From positions 1 through 64,000 of the forward strand of contig CALZIK010000033.1 of NCBI GenBank assembly GCA_945787635.1: 64,000 nucleotides of DNA, in the 5' to 3' direction. Positions 63,500 through 64,000 of the stretch are shown here, one piece after another; positions within the stretch are counted from its first letter, which is position 1; every line of letters begins with the position of its first letter. Position numbers and translations under genes: made by a program. The notes under the pieces were generated by a model. The model was given only the letters and a program-made list of their open reading frames with translations, was not told where the DNA came from and ran no database searches. Origin of the DNA: Thermoanaerobaculia bacterium. Its GTDB lineage: Bacteria; Acidobacteriota; Thermoanaerobaculia; Multivoradales; JAHEKO01.

Positions 63500-64000
63500 T
63501 CAGAAGCCCCATGTCGCCCCCACGGAAATCGTCTCGAAGGTGTCTGCCACTCGCGCGATCTCGGCAAACGCGCCGATCGGACCGGCGATAGCGAAACGGA
63601 TACCCGCGCCGTAGACCAGTTCCTCGTCGTCCACAGAGGCCAGCTTGAAATCGCTGAAGGCCTCGGAAACGTCGCTATCCCAGGAGGCAATTCCCAGACG
63701 ACCATAAAGGAAGACGTTCTCGCTGAGCGGCCAATGCGGCAGGATCGAGATCGTGACCGCGGAGGAGTCCGCTTTTGCCGGCGCTACCAAGGCGGTGCAC
63801 AGCACGTCGGGAGTGCAGATCGTGTCCTCCCGGGCCGTTCCGAAGTCGTGATAGACACCCTCGATCGCGAGATGCCGGCTGATGTGGAAGCCGACGCCCA
63901 GGCTCCAGCCCTCGTCCTCGTCGGAAATAAGGCGTTGAAACTCGGCGCTCACGTCGAGATCGGTGGATGCGTTGGCAATCGCGCCGCTGACGTAGAAGGG
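63500..64000 (-). CDS. Outer-membrane beta-barrel protein (5' end outside window)
   Basis: 167 C-terminal residues of a porin-like small barrel (OmpA/OmpW-type, about 8 strands). Alternating strands: WSLGVGFHISRHLAIEGVYH, 'VTISILPHWPLSENVFLYGR', 'LVYGAGIRFAIAGPIGAFAE', and the C-terminal 'FETISVGATWGF' ends in Phe, as barrel proteins do for BAM recognition. The frame is open to base 64000, so the signal peptide is beyond the edge. The gene is upstream of, and co-directional with, the membrane-anchored small protein and VWFA gene. Function unknown. Confidence 0.85.
   Translation of the reverse strand, partial: PFYVSGAIANASTDLDVSAEFQRLISDEDEGWSLGVGFHISRHLAIEGVYHDFGTAREDTICTPDVLCTALVAPAKADSSAVTISILPHWPLSENVFLYGRLGIASWDSDVSEAFSDFKLASVDDEELVYGAGIRFAIAGPIGAFAEIARVADTFETISVGATWGF

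Overview
The window is a GC-rich bacterial chromosome segment, densely packed with about 58 protein genes on both strands. I see no rRNA, tRNA, CRISPR array, insertion sequence or phage module. Gene content suggests an Acidobacteriota-type soil or marine heterotroph, possibly Thermoanaerobaculia-like: a VWFA-related secreted protein, a TonB receptor with STN and carboxypeptidase-regulatory domains, TIGR02266-type PilZ proteins, many lipoproteins and an AbgT transporter. The lineage is an inference from gene families; no 16S gene is present.

Layout. 1-5.2 kb: a fatty-acyl adenylating enzyme with an N-terminal carrier domain (runs off the left edge), a GH19 peptidoglycan/chitin hydrolase overlapped by a lipoprotein that resembles XAC2610-type lysozyme inhibitors, and two overlapping PPK2 genes. 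5.3-9.8 kb: AbgT transporter, DinB protein, class II photolyase, a secreted FnIII-like protein. 9.9-15.6 kb: a start-less minus-strand reading frame with a terminator-like hairpin, an ECF sigma factor coupled to a FecR-type anti-sigma with a C-terminal STN-like domain, a small membrane protein, a REPIN-like inverted repeat, and a convergent STN-TonB receptor. Together these look like a cell-surface signalling module.

15.6-28.2 kb: an AlkZ-like winged-helix protein, a DUF885 lipoprotein, an unknown membrane protein, a FabH-FIST-hybrid histidine kinase operon, adenine deaminase, a probable selenoprotein of the AhpD/peroxidase-related family (in-frame UGA in a CxxC motif with a SECIS-like hairpin), and a PilZ-TM-AMIN fusion. 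28.2-36.8 kb: a DJ-1/PfpI lipoprotein, bacilliredoxin, DUF423 protein, a ThDP enzyme, P5C dehydrogenase, a PilZ protein, then a coupled trio: glycosyltransferase, MTAN-like nucleosidase and SPL-type radical SAM enzyme.

36.8-45.3 kb: an AttEFGH-like ABC export operon ending in a CrtC/AttH lipocalin-like lipoprotein, an ATP-cone/uridine-kinase-like fusion, a decayed GNAT gene, and an ornithine-cyclodeaminase-family reductase coupled to a trans-3-hydroxyproline dehydratase. 45.1-55 kb: an active/inactive M16 protease pair coupled to a CPXCG protein, a GGDEF protein with a helix-hairpin-helix tail, a cupin, a membrane gluzincin, an operon of PQQ-like propeller, LolA-like protein and exported MsrA, a decayed membrane-protein gene, and an RRM protein. 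55.6-64 kb: a GH99/WbsX-like protein, alpha/beta hydrolase, a sulfatase-superfamily lipoprotein, secreted hypotheticals including one with an Asp/Asn-Pro repeat linker, a VWFA-related protein, and an outer-membrane beta-barrel cut by the right edge.

The most notable items are the UGA-containing AhpD-like gene, the GH19/XAC2610-like pair, the STN-FecR/STN-TonB regulatory module with its small membrane protein, and several unusual fusions (ATP-cone kinase, GGDEF-HhH, PilZ-AMIN).
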